64,000 bases of DNA from Tenebrio molitor (lineage: Eukaryota > Arthropoda > Insecta > Coleoptera > Tenebrionidae), in assembly GCF_963966145.1 (NCBI RefSeq), contig NC_091051.1:16430001-16494000 (forward strand). Reading direction: 5' to 3'. The number at the start of each line of letters is the position of its first letter. Position 1 is the stretch's first letter. Shown here one piece after another: positions 33,600-43,631 of the stretch. The position numbers and the translations under genes are program-made. The notes under the pieces are model-generated. The model was not told where the DNA came from. It searched no databases and worked only from the letters and a program-made list of their open reading frames with translations.

Positions 33600-33720
33600 A
33601 TGCACCGAGGGAGTGAAGTGGATGATTTTTACCCGAGGTGCAGTTTGTAGAACCCTCAGTGCTCTGTAGAACCCTCGGGCTACGCCCTCGGGTTATTCAC
33701 TCCCGAAGTCCATATACTAT
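33600..33720. repeat. CCCTCGGGCTACGCCCTCGGG island
   Basis: A GC-rich island with repeated ACCCTCGG words and a GGGCTACGCCC dyad, standing out from AT-rich flanks. It is the same motif class as the islands at 539, 28010 and 32500. Confidence 0.55.
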
Positions 33721-33912
33721 TGTTTGCACGACTCACCGATTTTAATAGAAAAAATTTTGTAATTATCAGTTATCACTTATCAATTATAACTTATTATCAC
33801 TAACTGTCAAGCTAAATTTAAGTGTCATGTTGACAGTAATTTTTAACCTTTCGACCTTTTTCAATTAAATTTTTTGGATCGTGCAAATAATAGTATCTGC
33901 ACCTTGGGACTG

Positions 33913-34183
33913 CATTTTTTTTTATTGCTTTTAGTCTTCTACGTTGTCAAATAACCTCGTAGGTAAAATTTCGGCACATTTTAAAAATACCCTCTGTATA
34001 TCATATTTTATAAAACGTACACCACTGCGGTTTCCTTGTTTTAAAGCATATTTCCTATAGGTTACTTCGCATTGGCGTACATTTTATAAAACATGATATA
34101 CAGGGTGTATTTTTAAAATGTGCCGAAATTTTACCTACGAGGTTGTAGGACAACGTAGAAAACTAAAAGCAATTTAAAAAAAT
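33913..34183. repeat. Palindromic repeat (GTAGGTAAAATTTCGGCACA arms)
   Basis: Two inverted arms of about 100 bp share CTACGTTGTC, CCTCGTAGGTAAAATTTCGG and CACATTTTAAAAATA. A short central part separates them. It is probably a MITE, though its exact ends and target duplication are unclear. Confidence 0.65.
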
Positions 34184-34876
34184 TGTAGCTCAACAAATTA
34201 ATATCATTTTATTTTTTGACACATGAAGCCAGTAGTTCGTGGTTAAAATATCTGTACAACTTTCAATAACACCCTGTATACAGGTCGTGCAAAAACTTTT
34301 TAATGCGTCATAAAATTAAATATCTTCAAATATTCTTGTCTTTAATAACATACAATTTTTTCTAAATTGTTTTTTTTTAATTTTTTTCCAACTGTTTGAT
34401 AGAAGTTAAAAAAAAACCTCAAAGTTTTTTTTTATTAAGTCAGTTTTGAACTGGAAAAATTGTATTCCACATTGCGGCTGTGCGTACGTTTATGCGTCTG
34501 TCTGTGGAATTTTCTTTCGTCCACAATAACTTCTGCAAGAATGCAGGGATTTTAATTTTTGGACAAAATGCTTGTCTCAGCAAGGGCTCCAGGCTTATTG
34601 ATTTTGCTGCCAATTGAACTAGTGGTTTTGGAAATACAGATAAGCAATTTTGTGGTTTATTTTTTCGTTCACAATAACTTCTGCAAAAAAGCAGCGATTG
34701 TATGTTTCTTTACAGAAAATATTTCAGTTAGTAAGGATTCAAGGTCTACTAATTTCAGTGCAAGTCTGATTAGCTGTTGTGAAAATATGCGCAATTTTAC
34801 ACTTACAGAATCGAAATAAGAGTTTGGTCAAAAATGCGTTATCACAAATTCTGATTTCCCCTTATGAAACTTTGTA

Positions 34877-35102
34877 CAGGGTCATTATAAATGATTATCT
34901 CATTACAGTAGGCGTTGGTGACGTAGTTGAATGTGCCGCAAGCTTCATAATATGAATGAAACAATAGGTGGCGCTAAGGTCGGTAGTGGAAATCTGTCTA
35001 CTAGTTTGTCTAACGTTGCGCGGGTGGCGGCACATCCAAAATTTGTGTGGGTTTTCAACGCCAGCTACGATGGGACAATCATTTATAATTATAATGACCC
35101 TG
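34877..35102. mobile_element. TA-flanked MITE (CAGGGTCATTATAAATGATT)
   Basis: The ends CAGGGTCATTATAAATGATT and (reverse-complemented right end) CAGGGTCATTATAATTATAA, with shared AAATGATTRTC and TA at both borders. An open frame starting at 34931 runs inside and past it and is not a gene. Confidence 0.75.
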
Positions 35103-35398
35103 TAGCTGTTAGAAAGTTAGAAACTTTTGTCTAGCTTGAACGGTATTCAAGAAAAGAACATTTTAATTCGACCAATCAAAGCGTTTTAAACCATCCAGGT
35201 GTATTTCCTGTAATTGTTGCTAGGTGATAATATACGCTTCCATTCACATTAACACCTGGAGTTCCCTTTCTGGAATCTAGATTGTCGTCGACATTGGTCA
35301 GTTTTCTCTGGGGAGCGAGTTCTGGGATACCTGTATAATATAAAGAAACAACAGATATTCATTCTGAGATTTTAATATACCTATACTACAGACAGATT

Positions 35399-35444
35399 AG
35401 AACTCGCATGAAACTTTCATTAAATGAAAGTTTCATGTGAGTTC
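35399..35444. repeat. Near-perfect 21-bp-arm palindrome
   Basis: GAACTCGCATGAAACTTTCA and its near-exact reverse complement are separated by only a few bases, giving a hairpin of about 21 bp per arm. No adjoining element was recognised. Confidence 0.65.
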
Positions 35445-35449
35445 CAATC

Positions 35450-37700
35450 TTTGGTAAACAAAAATTTGATAAACGGGATTTCATCGTAACACATACTTTT
35501 ATACTCGTAAAAAAAGGCAAAATGTTTTTGCTTTAAAAAACATCCTTTGAAGTTTCCAATCCTCAGTGATATCACGCGGGTTTTATTAATAATAATTAGT
35601 AAGTACCACCCTCGCCCGAAATTTAATTAAATTCACTACGAACCAAGTCCCAGAGAAATAACATTTCAACAACAAATTCAACGATGAGCGTGAGAGACCT
35701 TCGGGCGTGATTTAGTATATTTAAGTGACCCTATTAACATGATTTCCATTTTATCCAGAAAAAAAATATGTGTAGACAAAATCTACCATCATTTACGATT
35801 CACATTTGTCACTTTCTAAAGTTGCCGCGCAAACAAACCCTTCCTAATTCCCCCACATGTTTAAACTAGCCCGTTATTAATGACATCCAACCCCAAGAAA
35901 AATTATTTAAATAGGACGGATGTGACTCGACGAATATCATACAAAGAATTCGATTTGAATCTTGCTACGTCTAATAAATCTTCAATAAAGATCTCAAAAC
36001 ACGCCACAAGTGTATAAATTTGATTTTCGCCAACGGTGTACCCGATTTATATTGTCCTATTCCTGTCTTCTCGGTATATCTATAATTTGTTTGTGACTCC
36101 CCCGTCACAGTACAGTATTTTTACATGGCATTAATTTAAATTAGTCCCATTTTATCTACCAGTCACCAATGCATTACTTTAATTTTGATTTATCCCCCGG
36201 TATCGTCGTCACTGCCTTGCACAAGTATTAAACAATCAATCTACTGACAGCAAAGTTGCACAATCACACAAATTGTGCCCATTGTATCCCTTTTTACATC
36301 CATGTGCTGAGGTGGAATGAATCAAATATGGTCATTGTGGGGGTCGCCGTGACTGATATATTTATTCGAGCTTGAATTGTGATTTTCCTTCACGTTGTTT
36401 GTCTTTTGGTAACAGTTCAAGAATCTATTTACGCCCGCTCGGTGATAAATGTGCCTTCGGCATGGTTACATCGAGTTAACTGAATCGATTTTATTTGACA
36501 AATTGGAGGTTTTCGCTGAAAAATTATACTGGAGACTTATCTGAAGTACTATCAAGACTCTCCGTTTTCAAAAGTTAATTGCGCAAATTATTTGCTCGAG
36601 GAAGCTTGAAGACTTTTCAAAAATAAAAAATATATAATACTGACATCGATTTCATATAATATGCAATTATCTTGGAATTGATGCTATTACCATAATAACA
36701 GTGTAACGATATGGGTTGCATGTCGAATGACTCGACCACCAGTTTAAAAAAACGTAAGAAATTAGACATCCTTGCATCAGTGACCCATTTTCAAAATTAG
36801 ACATAATTTTTGCAATATTCCGTCCCCACACTTTTCCGTTTCGTTCACTTTTACCTTGATATATAGAGAGGTCTAAAAGCCGGTGTCATTTGAGCTCAGT
36901 ACATATCAACCCGGGGTTAACTTTTATCTTTACATCAGATTGCTGTTTTCATCGATCGATCTTACTTACTTTACTCACTTACGTTAGTAAACCCAGACAA
37001 GTCGACGACTCTCTTTGAAGTCATTTTTCACAATTCCACGTACTTTTTACGATTTGTATTATGTTCGACTTCTCTAAAATGAATACTAAAATTTTCTTAT
37101 GGATATATTTAAGACCGTCTTTATGTATGTCGTAATTTATTTGATGGTGTCGTTTGCATTGCGTCAAATGAGACGATACGTTAGCGAAAGAATTTTTCAA
37201 CGTTATTGTACATCACAATAACTTTACGCACTGGTTAGTGTATGTGGTGTACAGATAAATAATGATTTAAACGGTTGTCAAATCTAGCGACAATTTAAAC
37301 TATACGGCCTCATAAAGGCCAACGAGCTTCCGTGTCTGCAATATGGGTGTTCGATGGCGTTAAACATATAACTTATTGCACTGGAAATGATGTGGTTGCA
37401 GTAAACATGACGTGTCAACCAAAAGAGAACAACTTAAATATCTTTTCATGCTTCTAGCATTCAAATTGTGCTTTCGGAGACTGACACTTCTACGATGTTA
37501 TTTTTAACACCAAAGCCAATTTTATTCCTGTCAATTACTGCAACTTTAGAAAATATAATACAATATCAAGCTACATTATTAATTAAAGTTAGCGCAAGTA
37601 GCACTTCCCTGGAATTCGAATATTAACCAGATTTTGAATACTGAAAACTTATTTGAATACCAGGGATAGTTAAAAAAAACTCTCTGTAAATTTATTAATC
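35450..37700. other. Intergenic stretch, no recognised gene
   Basis: AT-rich DNA. A weak CTCGCCCG...TTCGGGCGTGA island lies at about 35610-35715. No long frame, coding motif or terminal inverted repeat was recognised. Confidence 0.4.
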
Positions 37701-37719
37701 AAGTATTTAGAAAACCTAT

Positions 37720-38606
37720 ATACAGCCTGTCCCAGAACTGCCTCTCCATAGCAAATAGACATGTGCCGACAGTGAGACTGGAGGAAGAGTCCAGGAAGTC
37801 CAAATCCAGACGCCGAGGAGCGGATTTGCGGATTCCCGACGGAAGGTTCGTGAAGAACCAAACGCCGGAGTGCGGAGTCAAATTCCACGCCCGGATTTCG
37901 TCGTCTACCGTGGGCCCGAAGAAGTGACGATCAAGGCCAGGGTGATAGAAAATTTTTTTTAGTTTCGCGAAGCCAGCCTGTCGTATCAGCCAGAACGTTT
38001 TTTTTGTTCGGGTTGAGTTATCGGTCTGCTGGTGACCTCGCCTGCAAACGGCCGGTCAGGCCGATAACAGTTTTTTTTTGTAAGAGTTCTTGTTTATTTT
38101 ATTTCTTTATCTTTTGTGTCCTCATCCGCCGCGCGATTTCCTTTTCTATTTTGCATTTAGCTCTTTTTTTTGGGAAACGAGGTGAGGCCCGAGGGAACGG
38201 TCCCGCCGATCGTGGGCGGCGTAGAAGAATAGCGTCGAGGACGATACATCGGGCTTCACTTTCGGCTCTCCCCTTTTTTTTTAAATTTAGTTTTTGAATT
38301 CAATTTATTTTTTGAGTTTTCTTTTTTTTTGTCGCGGCGAGGGCACAACTTTTCATTTTTGTTCATAATTATTGAGTGTGAGAAACGTTTTATTATCAAA
38401 TAATCAGTTTTGTACGTGTGCAGGACTGGGTGAAAATATATTCATTTTGTTAAAACCACTCGGAGTTTTCTTTCTTCCTGTATCACCACCCACCTCTGCA
38501 TTTAGGTTGTACTTTCGACCAGTCTCCAGTGCATCTCGACCCGAAGTCTGTTAAATCGTTATTTAGGGAAAATTTCACCATCAGGGAAAATAAATAACGT
38601 AACAAT
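37720..38606 (+). other. GC-rich island, possibly the 3' end of an LTR retroelement
   Basis: A + frame open from before 37730 to a TGA at about 37925 encodes an Arg/Ser-rich tail (SLSQNCLSIANRH...) with no domain I recognise. It is followed by TGTCGTATCAGCC at 37979, a GC-rich segment with GGCCGGTCAGGCCGATAACA, T-runs, and CGTAACA at about 38600. TG...CA borders would suit an LTR of about 630 bp, but there is no second copy in the window and no clear polypurine tract, so this is a guess. Confidence 0.3.
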
Positions 38607-39266
38607 ACATAAAGGTCGTTTTAGAATGTATGACAGCACGATGACACTAGCGTCCAAAATTTATTGACCGCGACCGTACCTAGAGCTTTAAAAATCCTTA
38701 CACCTAAATTTTTATAATATATTACTTGTCATAGTAAATTTTAAAAATTTAATCTTTTTTATTTCCCATAATGAAAATAAAACATCTAGGGGAAATTGTA
38801 ATTAAGCTGTTAAAAAGTTCTAATCAATTATGAAAGATTAAAACTGCAACAAAATCGATCTAAAACAGTGACATACTGACATTAGATTCTCAATAATAAA
38901 CAATTATACTAAGTATGAAAAGGGTTTCTGCTGCAAGACATATCAACATCAAAATACTACTTGTCGATAAAAAACCACATTTAGAAAACAAAAATTCTTT
39001 ATTAATTGATCTATTAACTAATCGTTATTGCATGTAATTACATTATCATAATAATAAAAATGGTTTCACTTCATTTTCAGCTCATGTTTACCTTATTGGG
39101 TATAATGAACATTTTTTGCCGAAAGATATGTTGAGGTTTACAATTTGTATGTTTTTGGTTGCATTTAATCTACAAAAACGATACCACTTGACGTCATGCT
39201 AATTAATTTATTGCACATAGAAATGATTGCACTTAACCGATGCTTGGACACTAAATTTCATTAAAA

Positions 39267-39646
39267 TTAACTTTGCAACAATGTAACCCTGTCAACATTT
39301 GTTTCACTTTCACTTTCAGCTTTTAAGGAATAAGTCACTAGCTGCATCATCAGTGGCGGGGGCGACATCCCGACGATCAACTGCCCCTGAGGCGTTTGTT
39401 GATTATGCTGGTACATATTTTCCATGTGGGTTTTTTCTTCAGTGTGCTTCTTCTGCTTCCTTTCTTTGGCCCGCCTGTTTTGAAACCAAATTTTTATTTG
39501 CCGTTCAGATAAACCCAGCGTCACAGCTAGTTCCGCTTTCCGTCTGACTGTTATATATTTATTATTGAAAGTAAACTCTTTTTCAAATTCGATCCTTTGA
39601 AAGTCCGTATACACGACGCGGTATTTATCTTTGGTTATGGTCTTTC
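39267..39646 (-). CDS. cad: Caudal-type homeobox terminal exon, copy A (downstream)
   Basis: The exon starts after the acceptor TTTGTTGTAG. It encodes GKTITKDKYRVVYTDFQRIE, followed by the rest of a Caudal/Cdx homeodomain including KIWFQNRRAKERKQKK, then a Gln/Pro-rich tail ending LLQS-stop (39267-39269). Caudal proteins bind DNA and pattern the posterior body. The DNA-contact core WFQNRR is intact. Compared with copy B it has conservative changes in the homeodomain (QRIEFEKEF, ITVRRKAELAVT) and one residue fewer in the tail. The 5' exons are not found in the window. Copies A and B could be alternative terminal exons of one gene, ends of two genes, or one live and one decaying copy. Confidence 0.85.
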
Positions 39647-40094
39647 CTACAACAAATTTCCAAAATCAGTCATCGAATCAAACGCAAATTTTTCTACTGT
39701 TACTACTACGACTACGAGTATTTCTGAGTATTACGAGTATTTTTCATTAGTCTATCTCAATAGGAAATAGTACATAATTAACGTTATAAGTCCGGGAACT
39801 CATAGTTTACAGTAATTGATCTATTAACTAATCGTTATTGCATGTAATTACATTATCATAATAATAAAAATGGCTTCACTGCATTTTCAGCCCATGTTTA
39901 CCTTATTGGGTATAATGAACATTTTTTGCCGAAAGATATGTTGAGGTTTACAACTTGTATGTTTTTGGTTGCATTTAATCTACAAAAACGATACCACTTG
40001 ACGTCATGCTAATTAATTTATTAGTAATTAATTACCGAGTGCACCTAGAAATGATTGCACTTAACCGACGCTTGGACACTAAATTTAATTAAAA

Positions 40095-40477
40095 TTAACT
40101 TTGCAATAATGTAACCCTGTTAACATTTGTTTCAATTTCACTTTCAGTTTTTAAGGAATTGGTCACTAGCTGCTGCATCATCAGTGGCGGGGGCGGCATC
40201 CCGACGATCAGCTGCCCCTGAGGCGTTTGTTGATGATGCTGGTACATATTTTCCATGTGGGTTTTTTCTTCAGTGTGCTTCTTCTGCTTCGTTTCTTTGG
40301 CCCGCCTGTTTTGAAACCAAATTTTTATTTGCCGTTCAGATAAACCCAGCGTCGCAGCTAGTTCCGCTTTTTGTCTGATTGTTATATATTTATTATTGAA
40401 AGTAAACTCTTTTTCAAGTTCGATCCTTTGAAAGTCCGTATACACGAAGCGGTATTTATCTTTGGTTCTGGTCTTTC
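40095..40477 (-). CDS. cad: Caudal-type homeobox terminal exon, copy B (upstream)
   Basis: Same structure as copy A, with the acceptor TTTGTTGTAG. It reads GKTRTKDKYRFVYTDFQRIE and continues through FNNKYITIRQKAELAATLGL and WFQNRRAKETKQKK to LLQS-stop. The homeodomain is complete, but three usually constant positions differ from copy A and from the Caudal consensus as I know it: RF for RV at the N-terminal arm, RQK for RRK, and AKETK for AKERK. The reading frame is open throughout. Being nearer to any upstream exons, a simple splice would join this copy first. Confidence 0.85.
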
Positions 40478-40613
40478 CTACAACAAATTTCCAAAATCAG
40501 TCATCGAATCAATCGCAAATTTTTCTACTGTTACTGCTATTTCTGCGGTAGCCCGAGTTCATCTGTAACACACGGTTTTCCTGTAATATGCTTTAGCCCA
40601 CGTGTTATGTACG

Positions 40614-40719
40614 GTGCGATCAATTAAAAAATAAATCGAGTCGGCGTGTTACCTATGGCAACCCATGCTATAGCATAGGCTCCGAAGCAAACTCGATTTA
40701 TTTTTTAAATGATCGCTCG
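40614..40719. mobile_element. 106-bp hairpin mini-element, copy 2
   Basis: An inverted copy of 11368-11474, flanked by GTAC at 40610-40613 and 40720-40723. It splits a repeat whose unsplit form reads CACGTGTTATGTACAAAATT at about 28062-28081, which gives a paralogous empty site. Confidence 0.9.
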
Positions 40720-41007
40720 GTACAACATTTTATCTACGTCTGTGAATTATTAATTAAAAAAATCAATTTTTGGCAAAAACGTCAAATTTGACATTTACAA
40801 AAATATATTTTGATAATTGTTAAATGTCAGTGTCAATCGTTTTAATTCAAAATCAAAGTAACAAGATTGAAATAATTGGCTCAATACCAGGACAACCAGC
40901 TAATTCTGTTTGTAAACAACGCGTTGTTTTAAATTTTTCATAATTGAGAACCGGGTCGTTTACGTCTTATCGCGGCTCTCGGAAGTGAAGTGACTTCGAA
41001 AAACGTA

Positions 41008-41219
41008 CAGTGGCGAGCACGGAATTTCGCACACATGGGACATTTTACTGACATAATTTTATTAAAATGAGATACTGGCGGCAGTTTCGTGACAGTTTAG
41101 GTGAAACATCAGTCATGATCACATATATCATGATTGATTATAACGACAATAAAGCTTAGACTAGATAGTTTTTTTTAATGGCATACAAATTGGTGTGCGA
41201 AATTCCGTGCTCCCCACTG
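41008..41219. mobile_element. Mariner-like MITE ending CAGTGGCGAGCACGGAATTTCG
   Basis: The ends CAGTGGCGAGCACGGAATTT and (reverse-complemented right end) CAGTGGGGAGCACGGAATTT have TA at 41006-41007 and 41220-41221. Its termini match the GGAATTTCG family at 17192, 20776 and 29567. Confidence 0.85.
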
Positions 41220-41293
41220 TACATGGGGTTACCCCGACGTCAAGTGAGAAAAGTACCAGAACCTGGAATGGAAACGTGTTTCGAGGACGACCT

Positions 41294-41767
41294 GGGGCCC
41301 AATTCTTCAAATCACTGGAAAATATTCGTTTGAGAATATTTTCCCATAAATGAATTCCCAGTGGAATTTAAAATGTCTCATATCTGTATTCTTGAACTGT
41401 TTGGAAAATGATTTCACATGAGAATTTAAAAATGCAATATGTTGACAATTTGGATCAAACGGGTCTATTTTCGGATAAAGTCTTTGTGCTTGGGCAAGCA
41501 TTATTTGTATTGCAATGAATTCCAATGAATTCTTCCATTTTTTCTTTTACAAACACAATTATGTATTAACAAAAGTGTCACATTTGACAGTCGAATTTCT
41601 CGCGAAAAAATTATTTTCCCATGATAAACACTAGGTGAAATAATTCTCCGGATTACTAGTGGAACAATTGCCTGACATTAGTCCAGAATACACTTTTGCA
41701 TTTCTCATGAGAAAATTTGCCTATTTTTCCAATGAGAATTAATTCCATCGATTCAAGAATTGGGCAC
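41294..41767. mobile_element. GGGCCCAATTCTTCAA-ended MITE
   Basis: The ends GGGGCCCAATTCTTCAAATC and (reverse-complemented right end) GGTGCCCAATTCTTGAATCG form an inverted repeat. It abuts, and apparently truncates, the BEL/Pao reverse-transcriptase remnant. Confidence 0.65.
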
Positions 41768-42317
41768 CAGGAGTGCTAGAGACGAGCGTCTCTGGAGGTG
41801 TCACTGTAGTTTGCGTCGTTTTTCCAGTATGATGTGTAGTACAAAGTGGTCTCTTGTGCGAATAACCCAAAAGAGAGTCGTAGATGATATCATTAAAAGT
41901 GGAAGTGAGTCTTTTTGTGCCAAGCCCAGAGATTGAAGACCGAAACGATTCGTTGATAGAGTCAGTGCGATCGGGATGTATTTCTATCATGCGGTACATT
42001 TTAGCTATGTCCCCGTTTACGACGTATTTAAAAGTTCTGAATCTCAACAAAATTGCAAAAAGCTCTGGCTGGATTGTAGGTCCTGCCATGAGATTGTCAT
42101 TTAGACTCAATGCATCAGCTGAGCGAAATGACGCGTTAAAAACAACTCTTAACTTGGTCGATGTAGAATCCTTGAGTACCGCGTGATGAGGCAAATACGT
42201 ACAGTTTAGTTTATTTAATTCGCAACCCGGAACTTCCCCCAGTGACCCAAAGAGATGTAATCCCGCATGAATTGCACATAATCTGATTTTAGTGTAGGCC
42301 TTTTGTTTAGGTTTCAT
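41768..42317 (-). pseudogene. BEL/Pao reverse transcriptase, 5' part
   Basis: Contains YLPHHAVLKDSTSTKLRVVF, NASFRS, SLNDNLMAGPTIQPEL and NGDIAKMYRMIEIHPD, which are characteristic of the Pao/BEL reverse-transcriptase N-terminus. After that the frame degrades and runs into the MITE at 41767. The catalytic YVDD-type motif is not present. Confidence 0.88.
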
Positions 42318-42336
42318 TCCAGGTTGTTAAAAAACC

Positions 42337-42645
42337 TTACAGCACTATCGCGGTTTGACTTGAGAATTGGAGGATCATTTTTAATTTCAGTTTAACGAGA
42401 AACTTTCCGTTTGTTTGTCTGCACGTATTTGGAACAAAATGTTGCTCGCACTTAATCTCTTCATTTGAAAAACATCTTTGTTCGGAAGGGTTGCAGCATT
42501 GTTCTAGTTCGAAGAATTTTTGCACCTGGTTCTCTAAAATGTCGCTTACCGATGTTAGAGAAAGTGAGCAGGTGCTTAAGCTATTGTTATTGTTCATATT
42601 TAGTGACCCACCTGTAATGAACCCTAAATGGGTATTTTGCAGCAT
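42337..42645 (-). pseudogene. BEL/Pao protease-RT linker remnant
   Basis: Includes ENQVQKFFELEQCCN and KCEQHFVPNTCRQTNGKFLV, the KFWE(L/I)E...CE..F..T..R...G.F pattern found just before Pao reverse transcriptases. It is out of frame with the next piece. Confidence 0.75.
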
Positions 42646-42668
42646 TAGTTTGTTATGCTTCTTAAATG

Positions 42669-42965
42669 TTATTTCTCTGCGGTCTTGACATAAAAGGTTC
42701 CAAAACAGGTTTTTTTGATCACCAGGGGAAGATTTTCGGTTATTTTATTCAAAACAAAACAACGCCATTTGATGTTTACCTGGACGGCCTGTTTGATGTT
42801 TGTCGAAATTTCACCAATTCCGCCAACGGTTATATTTACGGCTTTCTGCTTTTTGGAAAATGATGACGTAATATAACTGTTCATGGACCCTGCATCCAGG
42901 AGAGCTCTACATTTATGTGACTTATTATTACGATCTTCTATGAGAACGATCGCGGTTGATAACAA
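42669..42965 (-). pseudogene. BEL/Pao aspartic protease remnant
   Basis: Contains CRALLDAGSMNSYITSSFSK, the D-(S/A)-G-S active-site context of Pao-type retropepsins, followed by a hydrophobic beta-rich segment. It is separated from the gag knuckle by a MITE. Confidence 0.75.
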
Positions 42966-42975
42966 AATAATTGAT

Positions 42976-43253
42976 GGTAATTGTTCACTTTAACTACTTC
43001 TGGAATTTTCGCGTTTTTTGTGGCTAGACAGCCTCAGGAAGTCCTACTAGATCGTTTCCCATCATTAAAACCTTGTGCAAATGCCTTTTTTTCTCTCTTG
43101 TTGTGTTTAAAGGTCGCGCCAATGTCTTAGTATAACTAAAGGGTAAGGAAAATTCATTTGCACAAGGATTGAATGGTGGGAAACGATCTAAAAGGACGCC
43201 CTGAGCCAAAACAAACGCGAAAATTCCAGAAGTAGTTAAAGTGAGCAATGACC
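42976..43253. mobile_element. Foldback MITE with 8-bp target duplication, copy 2
   Basis: The ends GGTAATTGTTCACTTTAACT and GGTCATTGCTCACTTTAACT are flanked by TAATTGAT (42968-42975) and TAATTGAC (43254-43261). It matches copy 1 at 31302-31600 over its whole length. Confidence 0.85.
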
Positions 43254-43395
43254 TAATTGACGATTGGGACCTCATAGAATGAGCGTTTAAACTTTCTACC
43301 TGTGTTGGTGTTTCATTGGTTTGCGTGATTTGTCTTTCTTTATGAAGCAAAGTGTTGTGGCTTTGATTACGTTTACGGCATTTGAATTTGTACTG

Positions 43396-43437
43396 ACAGT
43401 TGTTAACAAAATGATTGGGTCTTAGACAATTAAGACA
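43396..43437 (-). pseudogene. BEL/Pao gag zinc knuckle
   Basis: Reads CLNCLRPNHFVNNC, a complete C-x2-C-x4-H-x4-C knuckle, the nucleic-acid-binding motif of retroelement Gag. The surrounding frame is broken by the adjacent MITE. Confidence 0.8.
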
Positions 43438-43631
43438 TAACTTTAGGTTTCGTGCTTGAGTGTTTCTTTCCTCTACGTTTAATTTTTGAAATTCATTGCA
43501 TCGAAAGATCGGCGGTTAACGTAGCCTGCCATTCTCTTGCAAGATTGTCGTCTAATTTGTCCACAATTATTACGACTAGAAGAGCGTGCCAAGTATATAT
43601 CAATTGGTACTTCTAGAATAGCTGTCTTAAG

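Larger units (their letters stand above)
39003..40535 (-). repeat. Tandem segmental duplication carrying the homeobox exons
   Basis: The unit 39003-39705 is repeated at 39817-40535, with about 110 bp of unique DNA between. The copies share the 3' flank (ATTGATCTATTAACTAATCG...), the coding exon and the upstream intron end (CAGTCATCGAATCAA). Copy B has a roughly 20-bp insertion near 40023. Because intron sequence is copied too, this is a DNA duplication and not a retrocopy. Confidence 0.9.

Noticed and set aside
34931..35134. A 67-codon + frame
   Set aside because: Most of it lies within the TA-flanked MITE 34877-35102.
39267..40477. The homeobox exons as processed retrocopies
   Set aside because: Both retain an intron acceptor and intron sequence upstream, and the duplicated unit includes non-coding flanks on both sides.
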